In this document: piece by piece, positions 1 to 6,147 of the stretch
How the letters are laid out: each line of letters begins with the position of its first letter
Position numbering within the stretch: position 1 is the stretch's first letter
Assembly (NCBI GenBank): GCA_947470005.1
Contig: CANISA010000080.1
Span: 1 to 7,157, forward strand
Direction: 5' to 3'
Length of the DNA: 7,157 nucleotides
DNA from: Legionellaceae bacterium
GTDB taxonomy: Bacteria; Pseudomonadota; Gammaproteobacteria; Legionellales; Legionellaceae
Position numbers and translations under genes: made by a program
The notes under the pieces: generated by a model
Seen by the model: only the letters and a program-made list of their open reading frames with translations
Told to the model about the DNA's origin: nothing
Databases searched by the model: none

Positions 1-204
1 TGAATCGGCGGCTCCTAAGCTCCCGCCGAAGAGGCTGTTCCAATAAAAGTTAGGAGATATGACTCTAATCACCGCGTTTAATTCAGACGGTACGCGCGGA
101 TCACCAAAGGTCCACGATTCTTGACCGTCTTGGATCGTCAAAAGGCCAATCTTTAACTTCGAAAGACGCATGAATAATATTTTTTGGGCTATATTTTTAA
201 GCAT
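1..204 (-). CDS. Cyclopropane-fatty-acyl-phospholipid synthase-like methyltransferase, N-terminal part (cut by window edge)
   Basis: An ATG at 204 opens 68 codons that run without a stop to position 1. The translation has the N-terminal signature of the Cfa family: a basic start, a strand reading IGLLTIQDG, then WTFGDP, and later VISPNFYW leading into FGGSLGAADS. In family members the last segment is followed by the SAM-dependent methyltransferase domain, which lies outside the window. Cfa-type enzymes use S-adenosylmethionine to add a methylene or methyl group across a cis double bond of a phospholipid acyl chain at the inner membrane. The start lies 16 bp after the DUF1365 stop, with GAGG 5 nt upstream, and an alternative ATG in another frame (215) meets a stop after eight codons. 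It is the last gene of the operon visible here. The N-terminus cannot tell a true cyclopropane synthase from a relative making methyl-branched or furan-precursor lipids. Confidence 0.85.
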   Translation of the reverse strand, partial: MLKNIAQKILFMRLSKLKIGLLTIQDGQESWTFGDPRVPSELNAVIRVISPNFYWNSLFGGSLGAADS

Positions 205-220
205 TGGGGCCTCATGGGTA

Positions 221-964
221 CTATGGATGAGAATAAAACGGTGCGCCTTTGAGCCAAGTACGCAAGGATTGCCAATAAATGGCGCCGATAACCTTCCCCG
301 TCATGAAGGGGTAATGAATTAAAGCATGCGCTAGATGTTGACTGGTTAAATTCTTTTTATTCAAATTTAGATGGGCGGTAAATAATTTTTTTTCATCCTG
401 AATATTATTCATATGCACTCGCAATTGGCTTTTGGGTACGCTAAACCACCAATCATGCGTGAGATTCATCGGCATGAGAGGCGAAATATGGAATTCTTTT
501 GAAAAAATAAAATGATGATGATCTTGATTCGTTCTATCCGGATGGGTTTTTAAAACGTAACAATGCTGCTCACCCCAAGGTGTATTATTAATTTCAGCAA
601 CAATCACCTCTAAATGCTGGCCACTTTTATCATAACAATAATAAAAACTCACTGGATTAAAACAATAACCCCAATAACGCAAATGAGTGAGCAGACGAAC
701 TGGGCCATCAAGGGCTAATCCGAGACGCTCATACACTAAATCAATAACAGATTCCTTTAAGGACAGATTGGGATCACCGACGTGATCCTTACGATGAAAA
801 GAGGCGATATTCCTTTTTTCTACAGACCAAAACCACTGCGATCGAAATAACGCGTCTAATTCATCCAGGTCCAGATACATCATGAATACACGATATTGAA
901 ATTGGTGAGGAATGTTCGTATATCGCTGATGGGTCACAAGACCGGTATAGATTGCGCTATCCAT
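221..964 (-). CDS. DUF1365 family protein
   Basis: This encodes 247 residues, a normal full length for DUF1365 (PF07103). Family features are visible throughout: IYTGLVTHQR at residues 5-14, PHQFQY (19-24), the acidic DLDEL (32-36), KDHVGD (59-64), the highly conserved block RYWGYCFNPVSFYYCYD (96-112), and EINNTPWGEQ (124-133). There is no signal peptide and no clear membrane span, so a cytoplasmic or membrane-associated role is likely. The biochemical function of DUF1365 is not firmly established. The family is almost always encoded next to an amine-oxidase-like flavoprotein and a Cfa-like methyltransferase, and both flank it here. Its ATG overlaps the last 8 bp of the flavoprotein gene, suggesting translational coupling; the ribosome-binding site is weak. 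Family assignment is secure; a role in modifying unsaturated membrane lipids is inferred from context. Confidence 0.93.
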   Translation of the reverse strand: MDSAIYTGLVTHQRYTNIPHQFQYRVFMMYLDLDELDALFRSQWFWSVEKRNIASFHRKDHVGDPNLSLKESVIDLVYERLGLALDGPVRLLTHLRYWGYCFNPVSFYYCYDKSGQHLEVIVAEINNTPWGEQHCYVLKTHPDRTNQDHHHFIFSKEFHISPLMPMNLTHDWWFSVPKSQLRVHMNNIQDEKKLFTAHLNLNKKNLTSQHLAHALIHYPFMTGKVIGAIYWQSLRTWLKGAPFYSHP

Positions 965-2201
965 GCTGCTCTGCTAATTGTCGGCATACAGCTAAGGCAC
1001 TGTTGACACCATCTTCGTGAAACCCAAATCCCCAATAAGCCCCGCAAAAATAAATCCCTGACTGGGCATTAAGTTCCTGTTGACGTGATTGAGCGGCAAG
1101 ACTGGCTAGCGTGTATTGAGGGTGACTATAGGAAAAACGCTGAATTATTTTTTCAGGATTAATAATATGAGCGGCATTGAGCGAAACTAAAAAAGGAACC
1201 GAATCTGGAATGGATTGTAATTTATTCATATTATAGGTCAAAACTGCCTGGTTTTCCGATGAAATCCTATAGTTCCAACTTGCCCAAGCTCTGCTAGACG
1301 AGGGCATTAATGTTTCATCTTGGTGAAGGATGACATCATTATCCTCGTACGAAAAAGACGACAGAATCTCCCCTTCTAGTGGCGTAGGTTTATCTAATAA
1401 TCTCAACGCTTGGTCACTGTGTGTGGCGACCACCACCGCATCAAAATGACCAATCTGACCTTTCTCTTGATATAAATTAAAACCCTGGGCCTCGCGGCGC
1501 AAATTCACAACCGCCGTGTTTACATAGACTTGTTCTTTAAAGGCTTGAATTAAAGGCGAAATATAACGGGAAGAGCCGTGTTTAACAACCTTCCAAGAAA
1601 TATCCGGCAGCATCTTCAATAAGGCGTGATTTTCAAAAAAATGTGCAACAAAATAAATGGGCATCGCACCGATAACATCTCTAGGAGAAGACCAAAGCGC
1701 AGAAATCAACGGGTATAAATACAACTCACCCAAATGGGAGTGAAACTGATGTTGCTGAAGAAACTGTTGTAAAGTAGTTGTGGTCTTCATTGAAACCAAA
1801 ACTCTTTTTGCCATGCGATGAAAACGGCTGATTTCTTTTAACAAATGGTAAAATTTAAGACTAAACAGATTTCGTCGGTCCGCAAACAAACCGTTTAAAG
1901 AACCTCCTGAATATTGAAAATTCTGCTTAGGATCATAAACACTAAAACTCATCTCGGTATCTTGAATATCAACGTTTAGCTCTTTCAAAAGACGAGTAAA
2001 GTTAGGGTAAGTTTCTTCATTAAAGACAATGAAACCAGTGTCAATGGCATACTCTTGCTCTGCGGTTGAAACATGAACGGTATGGGTATGGCCACCCACG
2101 TCATCCGATGCTTCAAAAACAAACACATCATGTCCTCGTTTTTGAAGATAATATGCACTTGTTAATCCAGAAATACCACTGCCAATGATTGCAATACGCA
2201 T
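957..2201 (-). CDS. FAD-dependent amine-oxidase-like oxidoreductase
   Basis: This encodes 414 residues, typical of the NAD(P)/FAD-binding flavoproteins related to amine oxidases and phytoene desaturases (COG2907 type). The N-terminus is a Rossmann dinucleotide fold with GSGISG at residues 7-12, an acidic residue after the second strand (E30) for the ribose of FAD, and the GGHT motif (36-39). The C-terminus has the second FAD-binding segment, IYFCGAYWGFGFHEDG (383-398), followed by a helix. It probably carries out a dehydrogenation on a lipid acyl chain; in Rhodobacter a flavoprotein of this broad class (UfaD) acts on methylated acyl chains during furan fatty acid formation. The specific substrate here is inferred. 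Its ATG starts 2 bp after the SDR stop, and its end overlaps the DUF1365 start, so it is a central operon member. No signal peptide is seen. Confidence 0.93.
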   Translation of the reverse strand: MRIAIIGSGISGLTSAYYLQKRGHDVFVFEASDDVGGHTHTVHVSTAEQEYAIDTGFIVFNEETYPNFTRLLKELNVDIQDTEMSFSVYDPKQNFQYSGGSLNGLFADRRNLFSLKFYHLLKEISRFHRMAKRVLVSMKTTTTLQQFLQQHQFHSHLGELYLYPLISALWSSPRDVIGAMPIYFVAHFFENHALLKMLPDISWKVVKHGSSRYISPLIQAFKEQVYVNTAVVNLRREAQGFNLYQEKGQIGHFDAVVVATHSDQALRLLDKPTPLEGEILSSFSYEDNDVILHQDETLMPSSSRAWASWNYRISSENQAVLTYNMNKLQSIPDSVPFLVSLNAAHIINPEKIIQRFSYSHPQYTLASLAAQSRQQELNAQSGIYFCGAYWGFGFHEDGVNSALAVCRQLAEQHG

Positions 2202-2203
2202 GG

Positions 2204-2941
2204 TTAACTTAAGAGTAATTTTAGAAGTGGGCTACTTATTTTGGAGGGCAGCATACTTATCAATCGGGTGAGATACAGAAAAAAAACAGGGGTGTAAATA
2301 TCAAACTTTTTCTTTTCTATTCCTGCTACGATTGCTTTTGCTGCTTGTTCAGCGGTAATTAACATGGGCATTGGGAAATCATTTTTATTGGTTAAAGGCG
2401 TTTTGACAAAACCTGGATAAACAATGGACACGATTATGTTTTCTCTAGACAGCGATACTCGTAAGCCTTGCAAAAAATTACGTATGGCAGCTTTGCTTGC
2501 GCCATACGCTTCTGAACGAGGAAGACCTAGAAAAGCAACCGCACTACTCATGCCGACCAACTGTGGGCTTTTAGAAGCCCTTAATAAAGGAAGGACTGCT
2601 TCAACACCGTAAACCATACTTAAGAAGTTGGTTTTAATCATGCGCTCAAAAATATCACTTTTAAAGGCGTTCACATCAACATATTCACAATTGCCCGCAT
2701 TTAAAAAAACAATATCAATGCATCCATAGCGTTGCTTTAGATCGTTCGCTGCATGCATATTTGCTTGCCTGTCGGTGGCATCAAAAGCGAGCACATAAGC
2801 GCCTGTTTGATCAGCCACCTGTTTCAACGCATCTTGGTTACGGCCAGAAATAATCAAGTCATATCCTCGGGCTGCCATCTCAAGTGCGACCGCTTTACCA
2901 ATCCCTGAAGAAGCCCCGGTGATCCACACATGGGTTTTCAT
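2204..2941 (-). CDS. Short-chain dehydrogenase/reductase (SDR)
   Basis: This encodes 245 residues, the standard length for a classical SDR. The cofactor motif TGASSGIG is at residues 8-15, with R34 after the second strand suggesting NADP(H) preference. The structural NAG is at 81-83, the active-site Asn at N105, and the catalytic Ser-Tyr-Lys set is S133, Y146 and K150 (YGASK), followed by the PG motif (YPGFVKTP). All catalytic residues are intact. The C-terminal 35 residues are hydrophobic and basic (FFLYLTRLISMLP and after), which may let it dock on membranes, fitting a lipid-like substrate. It would reduce a carbonyl or oxidise an alcohol on the modified acyl chain; this is inferred. The ATG overlaps the desaturase stop by 4 bp (ATGA), with AGGA 8 nt upstream, inside the preceding gene. 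SDRs of this type recur beside the flavoprotein/DUF1365/Cfa trio. Confidence 0.95.
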   Translation of the reverse strand: MKTHVWITGASSGIGKAVALEMAARGYDLIISGRNQDALKQVADQTGAYVLAFDATDRQANMHAANDLKQRYGCIDIVFLNAGNCEYVDVNAFKSDIFERMIKTNFLSMVYGVEAVLPLLRASKSPQLVGMSSAVAFLGLPRSEAYGASKAAIRNFLQGLRVSLSRENIIVSIVYPGFVKTPLTNKNDFPMPMLITAEQAAKAIVAGIEKKKFDIYTPVFFLYLTRLISMLPSKISSPLLKLLLS

Positions 2942-3852
2942 CGTGTTTTTCCTCGTTCCATATCCACAGGTCGCAATTCATGAATGATACCTATTTTTGA
3001 TAAAAACCAAAGCATATAAAAGGTTACGTCTATTTGCCACCAACGAAATCCTTGACGAACCGAGTGGGGATAAAAATGATGATTATTATGCCATCCCTCC
3101 CCTAGTGTCATTAACGCAAGCCAAAAATTATTGCGACTTTGATCAGGCGTATCAAAATCTCGAGAACCCCATTGATGAGAGAGAGAATTAATGCTGCTCG
3201 TGGCATGAAATACACATACCGTTGAAATAAAAAAACCCCAGACAACCAACTGCAGACCGGACGTTTGCATCTCAGGTGAATTATAATGCCAGTATTCTCC
3301 CAAGGCATATAAGGTAAGCAACATGAGTAATGGTGCGATAATATCATAACGATTTAACCATACGAGCTCTGGAAATTTAGCTAAATCTGACACCGCCTTA
3401 TAATTGGTGCTAAAGGCATCGGAAGAAAAAAACCAGCCAACATGACTCCAAATAAATCCGGCATGCTGCGGCGAGTGGGGATCCCGCTGGGTATCGGCTT
3501 CCCTGTGATGACATCGATGATGACTCGCCCACCATAAAGGCCCGCGCTGCCCCGCCGTAGCACCCAAGAAAGCAAAGATAAATTGCCAAATGCGATTCAT
3601 TTTAAAGGTTTTGTGAGAAAAATAGCGATGATAAAAGCCCGTTATACAAAACATGCGAAGATAATATAGCCCGATTGCGACCAAGATAGCTGCCTTGCTC
3701 ATCCCCACCCAATACACAGCAAGACAACCCAGATGTAAAAGTATAAAGGGAATTGCACGCCAAAGAGTAAAGCGGTTTGATACAAGCTTTTTTTCGGCGG
3801 CATCGTTATCAAACCATGTCCATAAAGCCAAAAATACAGAACCGAGCCTCAC
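2938..3852 (-). CDS. Membrane fatty acid desaturase (delta-9 type, acyl-CoA or acyl-lipid)
   Basis: This encodes 304 residues and belongs to the membrane-bound di-iron desaturases related to stearoyl-CoA desaturase and Ole1. The three histidine boxes are complete: HRYFSH at residues 75-80, HRCHH at 112-116, and HNNHH at 255-259. The additional ligand region NSLSH is at 222-226, and GEGWHNNHHFYPH is the classic family C-terminal signature. Hydrophobic stretches at about 33-68, 88-100 and 171-215 are consistent with four membrane spans. It inserts a cis double bond into a saturated acyl chain using O2 and electrons from a ferredoxin or cytochrome partner not encoded here. The start is GTG at 3852, chosen because the nearby ATG (3854) meets a stop at once and AAGGAG sits 8 nt upstream. 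Next to a Cfa-like gene, it would supply the double bond that enzyme needs. Regiospecificity cannot be read from sequence. Confidence 0.95.
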   Translation of the reverse strand: MRLGSVFLALWTWFDNDAAEKKLVSNRFTLWRAIPFILLHLGCLAVYWVGMSKAAILVAIGLYYLRMFCITGFYHRYFSHKTFKMNRIWQFIFAFLGATAGQRGPLWWASHHRCHHREADTQRDPHSPQHAGFIWSHVGWFFSSDAFSTNYKAVSDLAKFPELVWLNRYDIIAPLLMLLTLYALGEYWHYNSPEMQTSGLQLVVWGFFISTVCVFHATSSINSLSHQWGSRDFDTPDQSRNNFWLALMTLGEGWHNNHHFYPHSVRQGFRWWQIDVTFYMLWFLSKIGIIHELRPVDMERGKTR

Positions 3853-3857
3853 ATTGA

Positions 3858-4400
3858 CTACTCCTTGGAAAAGCTGGCTGTAATTCGACCAATTGGAATG
3901 CCGAATTTTTTCATGACGGCATTATTCAATACCACTTGGTCATTAACACGATATAACCAATCGTCCATCGTCACATCGATACTTTTTCCTTTATAGGGGA
4001 TTTGAAGTACGTAAACCATGTGAATGGCATTGCCATATTGTTCTCCATACGTAATCCCCGTCACATCATCTGCAACTGCATTAAAATGGTGCGCATCAGT
4101 GCGGGTTAATCGCCATTGGCGATGTTGTTTTTCTCCGTCGTCATAAATAAAATCTTCGTCTAAGGTGCCATGATCCCCGGTCCAGTGCCCCTGCATGTCA
4201 ACCGTAAATCGTCGGCGAACACCACCGGTGTATTTCTGAATCAGACCATAACCTTTAACATGACCCGTAAAATAGTCATCCATCATCAAAACAGGGTGAT
4301 TTTTTTCATAATTCGTGATGTGATTCATGCTACATCCTTGAAATAATAGTGCTGATATACAAACCGTGAGGATACGCATGAATTTGTAACTTAACATCAT
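3858..4400 (-). CDS. DUF3833 family lipoprotein
   Basis: This encodes 180 residues. The N-terminus is a short lipoprotein signal: basic residues (K6, R9), a hydrophobic run ILTVCISALLF, and a lipobox ending QGC with Cys23 as the probable lipidated residue. The lipobox is not ideal, since Q stands where A, S or G is usual. The mature part matches DUF3833: a DYFTGHVKGYGL opening, RRFTVDMQGHWTG, a LDEDFIYDDGE segment, DVTGITYG, GNA, MDDWLYR and a KFGIPIG ending. It is probably anchored to the inner or outer membrane facing the periplasm. The family has no proven function but often lies in the same neighbourhood as Cfa-like and amine-oxidase-like genes. Two adjacent ATGs (4400 and 4397) are possible starts; GGAG lies 4 nt before the first and 7 nt before the second, so the second may be the real one. 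It is the first gene of the operon, 5 bp before the desaturase start. Confidence 0.9.
   Translation of the reverse strand: MMLSYKFMRILTVCISALLFQGCSMNHITNYEKNHPVLMMDDYFTGHVKGYGLIQKYTGGVRRRFTVDMQGHWTGDHGTLDEDFIYDDGEKQHRQWRLTRTDAHHFNAVADDVTGITYGEQYGNAIHMVYVLQIPYKGKSIDVTMDDWLYRVNDQVVLNNAVMKKFGIPIGRITASFSKE
3861..3866 (-). promoter_or_regulatory. Ribosome-binding site deciding the GTG start of the desaturase
   Basis: Read on the minus strand this is AAGGAG, 8 nt before the GTG at 3852. It lies inside the last codons of the DUF3833 gene, whose stop is at 3858-3860. Ribosomes finishing DUF3833 would therefore be well placed to restart on the desaturase. It is the strongest Shine-Dalgarno match seen in the operon. 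Confidence 0.7.
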
Positions 4401-4435
4401 AGTGCTCCAAGCTGAACGCTGGCAAGTTAAAACCT

Positions 4436-4464
4436 ATTATGCCAACACCCAGCCATTTCGTCTA
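4436..4464 (-). promoter_or_regulatory. Candidate sigma-70 promoter of the lipid-modification operon
   Basis: On the minus strand, TAGACG (4459-4464; 4 of 6 matches to TTGACA) is followed after exactly 17 nt by CATAAT (4436-4441; 5 of 6 matches to TATAAT). Transcription would start near 4429, giving a leader of about 30 nt before the DUF3833 ATG, which includes GGAG. No convincing extracytoplasmic-sigma-type promoter was seen in this gap, although operons of this kind are sigma-E/ChrR controlled in some bacteria. The call rests on pattern match and position only. Confidence 0.42.
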
Positions 4465-4576
4465 TGCCGCAGTGCATTTCCGAATTCATTTAGGGCACCT
4501 AGGCGGAGGGCTCAAATTACCCGATAAAAAAGCAAAAAACCATCTACGCAAGATATATTATAGCAGCGATTAAGCG

Positions 4577-5494
4577 CTACTTACACCCAGGAGAACCCAC
4601 GCCCTCATTAGGCTCAAAAAGATCCTCGAAGCTAAGTGGCGTATTTCGTTCAAATTCCAATTGTGATAGCTCATGATGAATGAGTCTTAATTTGCTTTGT
4701 TGGACATCGTTTATCTGTCGGCTTATAAACAGGGGGGCTTCAATCCGGCATGGCAGGTAATTTGATAGCAAATATAGCAACGTTGGATCTAAGCGCACAG
4801 CTGCAGGCTGACCAATGCGGCTTATGCTATATGGACGCAAAGATGGCCAATGAATGAGTTCGTCAGTATTGACAAAGGGTAATTCATGAGACACGCCCTT
4901 ATCGATGGCGAGAATAGCATACCTCTCATTTTGATAAATAATTACCAACACTTGATCATTTTGATGCTTATTAATCGCTTCATCGAGCGAAGAGTAAGGG
5001 CCGACAAGGTTTACATAACCTGCCCGGGGCTCTATTTGGGATTGATTGCGTGTATTAGATGGGACTTCCGTTTTAAAAAAGGACACAGGCGGCGTGTCGC
5101 GAGCAACGGCGCGAGGACTTGGTAATTGCGGTTTGCAATGCCACATGAGTTTATTTAACTCTGTTTGATTTAAAGAAAACCGGTATCGACTAGGCCGTGG
5201 TTCTGAGCGTTGGGTCACGCATCGTTCGACGGATGGGCTGATAGCCTCACGCAGCGCTGTTATATCGTTCTTTTCTAGTCCTATATCTAGTGCGCTGTGA
5301 AACAGTATGCCTAAAAATTCATTGCTTCCGTTTTCTCGTTTAAAGAGCAAAGGAAGCAACAATTTACCCGCTCGGATGATGTAATCTCCATCAGCAAATG
5401 TATTTGATATCTGTTCTAATTCATATCTACCTACAATGTGGCCGACATAACTGTTGGTGTTGATAGGCGAGATTGGTTTAAATAATGATGGCAT
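4577..5494 (-). CDS. Hypothetical protein, 305 residues, two probable domains and an acidic tail
   Basis: I do not recognise this protein. It has no signal peptide and no membrane span, and looks cytoplasmic or exported by a non-Sec route. Residues 1-120 appear to form one folded region, rich in hydrophobic segments such as GKLLLPLLF (43-51) and FLGILFHSALDIGL (60-73). Residues 121-158 are a polar, proline-rich linker with many P, S, R and N. Residues 160-282 look like a second domain with alternating strands (QVLVIIYQNERYAILAID) and a helix-rich end. The last 17 residues carry E290, D291, E294 and E297. If the host is a Legionella relative, an acidic block at this distance from the C-terminus would resemble a Dot/Icm secretion signal, but the usual hydrophobic residue near the end is missing. 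The ATG at 5494 has only a weak TGAGAT upstream. It is separated from the lipid operon by 176 bp and borders mobile-element debris on its 5' side. Confidence 0.7.
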   Translation of the reverse strand: MPSLFKPISPINTNSYVGHIVGRYELEQISNTFADGDYIIRAGKLLLPLLFKRENGSNEFLGILFHSALDIGLEKNDITALREAISPSVERCVTQRSEPRPSRYRFSLNQTELNKLMWHCKPQLPSPRAVARDTPPVSFFKTEVPSNTRNQSQIEPRAGYVNLVGPYSSLDEAINKHQNDQVLVIIYQNERYAILAIDKGVSHELPFVNTDELIHWPSLRPYSISRIGQPAAVRLDPTLLYLLSNYLPCRIEAPLFISRQINDVQQSKLRLIHHELSQLEFERNTPLSFEDLFEPNEGVGSPGCK

Positions 5495-5572
5495 GAAATA
5501 ATCTCAATATAAAAAAACAGGGATCACATTGTCGCACATATTGAACCAACTGAAAATATATAGAGCATCAAG

Positions 5573-5621
5573 TGTCGGAGCAAAGTAGAAATGTCCCTTT
5601 TCGGGCAAAGTAGAAATGTCC
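5573..5621 (+). repeat. Two 17-bp direct repeats, probable remnant of an IS21-type terminus
   Basis: GCAAAGTAGAAATGTCC occurs at 5580-5596 and again, identical, at 5605-5621, a period of 25 bp. Both copies are preceded by TCGG, with one extra base in the first. The outer copy begins with TGTCGG at 5573. IS21-family elements start with TG and carry tandem subterminal copies of their end sequence; as I recall, very similar AAAGTAGAAATGTCC units occur at such ends. No istA or istB coding sequence is present, so only the tip of the element would remain. Family assignment is from memory and pattern. What is directly visible is the repeat itself. Confidence 0.55.
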
Positions 5622-5678
5622 GGTTTTGCAATAGACATTTACCCTCTGTTTCCTCTGGTGGTCGTCCAACTCCAACAG

Positions 5679-5906
5679 GTATCTCTTTCAGAAGCTGAGG
5701 TGCATTGGAGTGCCTTTTTAGAAAGCTTGGTTTCACGGGGCCTGCATGGCTTAACGGGGATAACCAGTGATGCCCACAGCGGCTTAAAAGCCGCATTGCG
5801 AGCTGTTTTCCCATCGGTTCCATGGCAACGATGTCAGTTTCATTTCCAACAAAATGCACAGGCTTATGTACCGAAAAAGAGCATGAAAAAAGGGGTAGCA
5901 GAAGAC
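5679..5906 (+). pseudogene. IS256/Mutator-family transposase, internal fragment
   Basis: About 76 codons on the plus strand match the middle of an IS256-type DDE transposase. The segment contains SLSEAEVHW, then FLESLVSRGL, GLTGITSDAHSGLKAA with the Asp of the second catalytic motif, FPSVPWQRCQFHF with the conserved Cys and His, and NAQAYVPKKSMKK. Full-length family members are about 400 residues, so both the N-terminal part and the C-terminal part with the final Glu are missing. The open frame runs from an ATG at 5616 to a stop at 5919-5921. That ATG falls inside the second IS21-like repeat, and its first 21 codons and last four look unrelated to the transposase. This is therefore a chimeric frame made by element junctions, not a working gene. 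No IS256 inverted repeats were found. Confidence 0.85.
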
Positions 5907-5948
5907 GGTAGTGCTGGATAATAAATAACGTGATGACTCGGCATGAAT

Positions 5949-6024
5949 GTAGAGTCGGGATAATGATATAGCGCTCATTGTCCCGACCACACCGCCGTCC
6001 GTGCGGTTTTCCGCATACGGCGGT
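5949..6024 (-). mobile_element. Group II intron 3' remnant: domain V and domain VI only
   Basis: On the minus strand, 6024-5991 forms a 34-nt hairpin with the layout of group II intron domain V: an 8-bp lower stem ACCGCCGT/ACGGCGGT, a catalytic-triad-like CGC, a two-nucleotide bulge on the 3' side, an upper stem TGCGG/CCGCA and an A-rich four-base loop. A GTG linker follows, then a second hairpin (5987-5954) of 13 pairs with one G-T wobble and an 8-nt loop, matching domain VI. After it comes ACTCTAC, so the A at 5955 lies 7 nt from a predicted 3' intron end at 5949, the usual branch-point distance. In the simple fold this A is paired rather than bulged, and one lower-stem pair of domain V is lost (A-G mismatch). 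Domains I-IV and the reverse transcriptase are absent: the sequence beyond 6025 is unrelated, so the intron cannot splice by itself. Confidence 0.72.
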
Positions 6025-6025
6025 T

Positions 6026-6103
6026 GAAAGCTTTGAATTCTTATTAGCACAAGGAGAATCTGAATTTGAAGAGCTAGGGTCCGGAATGATTTTAACTGGA
6101 TGA
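6026..6103 (+). pseudogene. Possible C-terminal remnant of a lost plus-strand gene
   Basis: Starting right at the domain V edge, 25 plus-strand codons read ESFEFLLAQGES, then EFEELGSGMILTG, then TGA. The composition (balanced hydrophobic and acidic residues, no rare codons in a row) looks more like coding sequence than the surrounding debris. The frame stays open to 5972 but enters the intron hairpins, which are not coding. I do not recognise the family. It may equally be chance. Confidence 0.2.
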
Positions 6104-6147
6104 GTGAACTGGATTAAAAATGGACTATAAAACACAAAAAATAATTG

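Noticed and set aside
4491..4510. CACCTAGGCG near-palindrome in the gap before the lipid operon
   Set aside because: A single short imperfect palindrome with no second copy and not placed at a convincing operator position relative to the promoter.
4561..4580. Hairpin just after the stop of the hypothetical gene (TAGC..GCTA with bulge)
   Set aside because: It has six pairs with a bulged base and is followed by TATAATATATC instead of a run of T, so it does not qualify as an intrinsic terminator.
5506..5535. Promoter-like GCGACA, 18-nt gap, TATATT upstream of the hypothetical gene
   Set aside because: The predicted start of transcription would be only about 5 nt before the ATG and would exclude the weak ribosome-binding site, so it is unlikely to serve this gene as drawn.
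5935..5956. GACTC/GAGTC inverted repeat beside the intron remnant
   Set aside because: Only 5 bp long, and it competes with the far stronger domain VI hairpin. It is probably chance.
5524..6135. A 203-codon open frame on the minus strand across the mobile-element region
   Set aside because: It reads antisense through the IS256 fragment and through the group II intron hairpins and IS21-like repeats, with a Ser/Pro/Cys/His-rich composition. It has no family resemblance and is a shadow frame.
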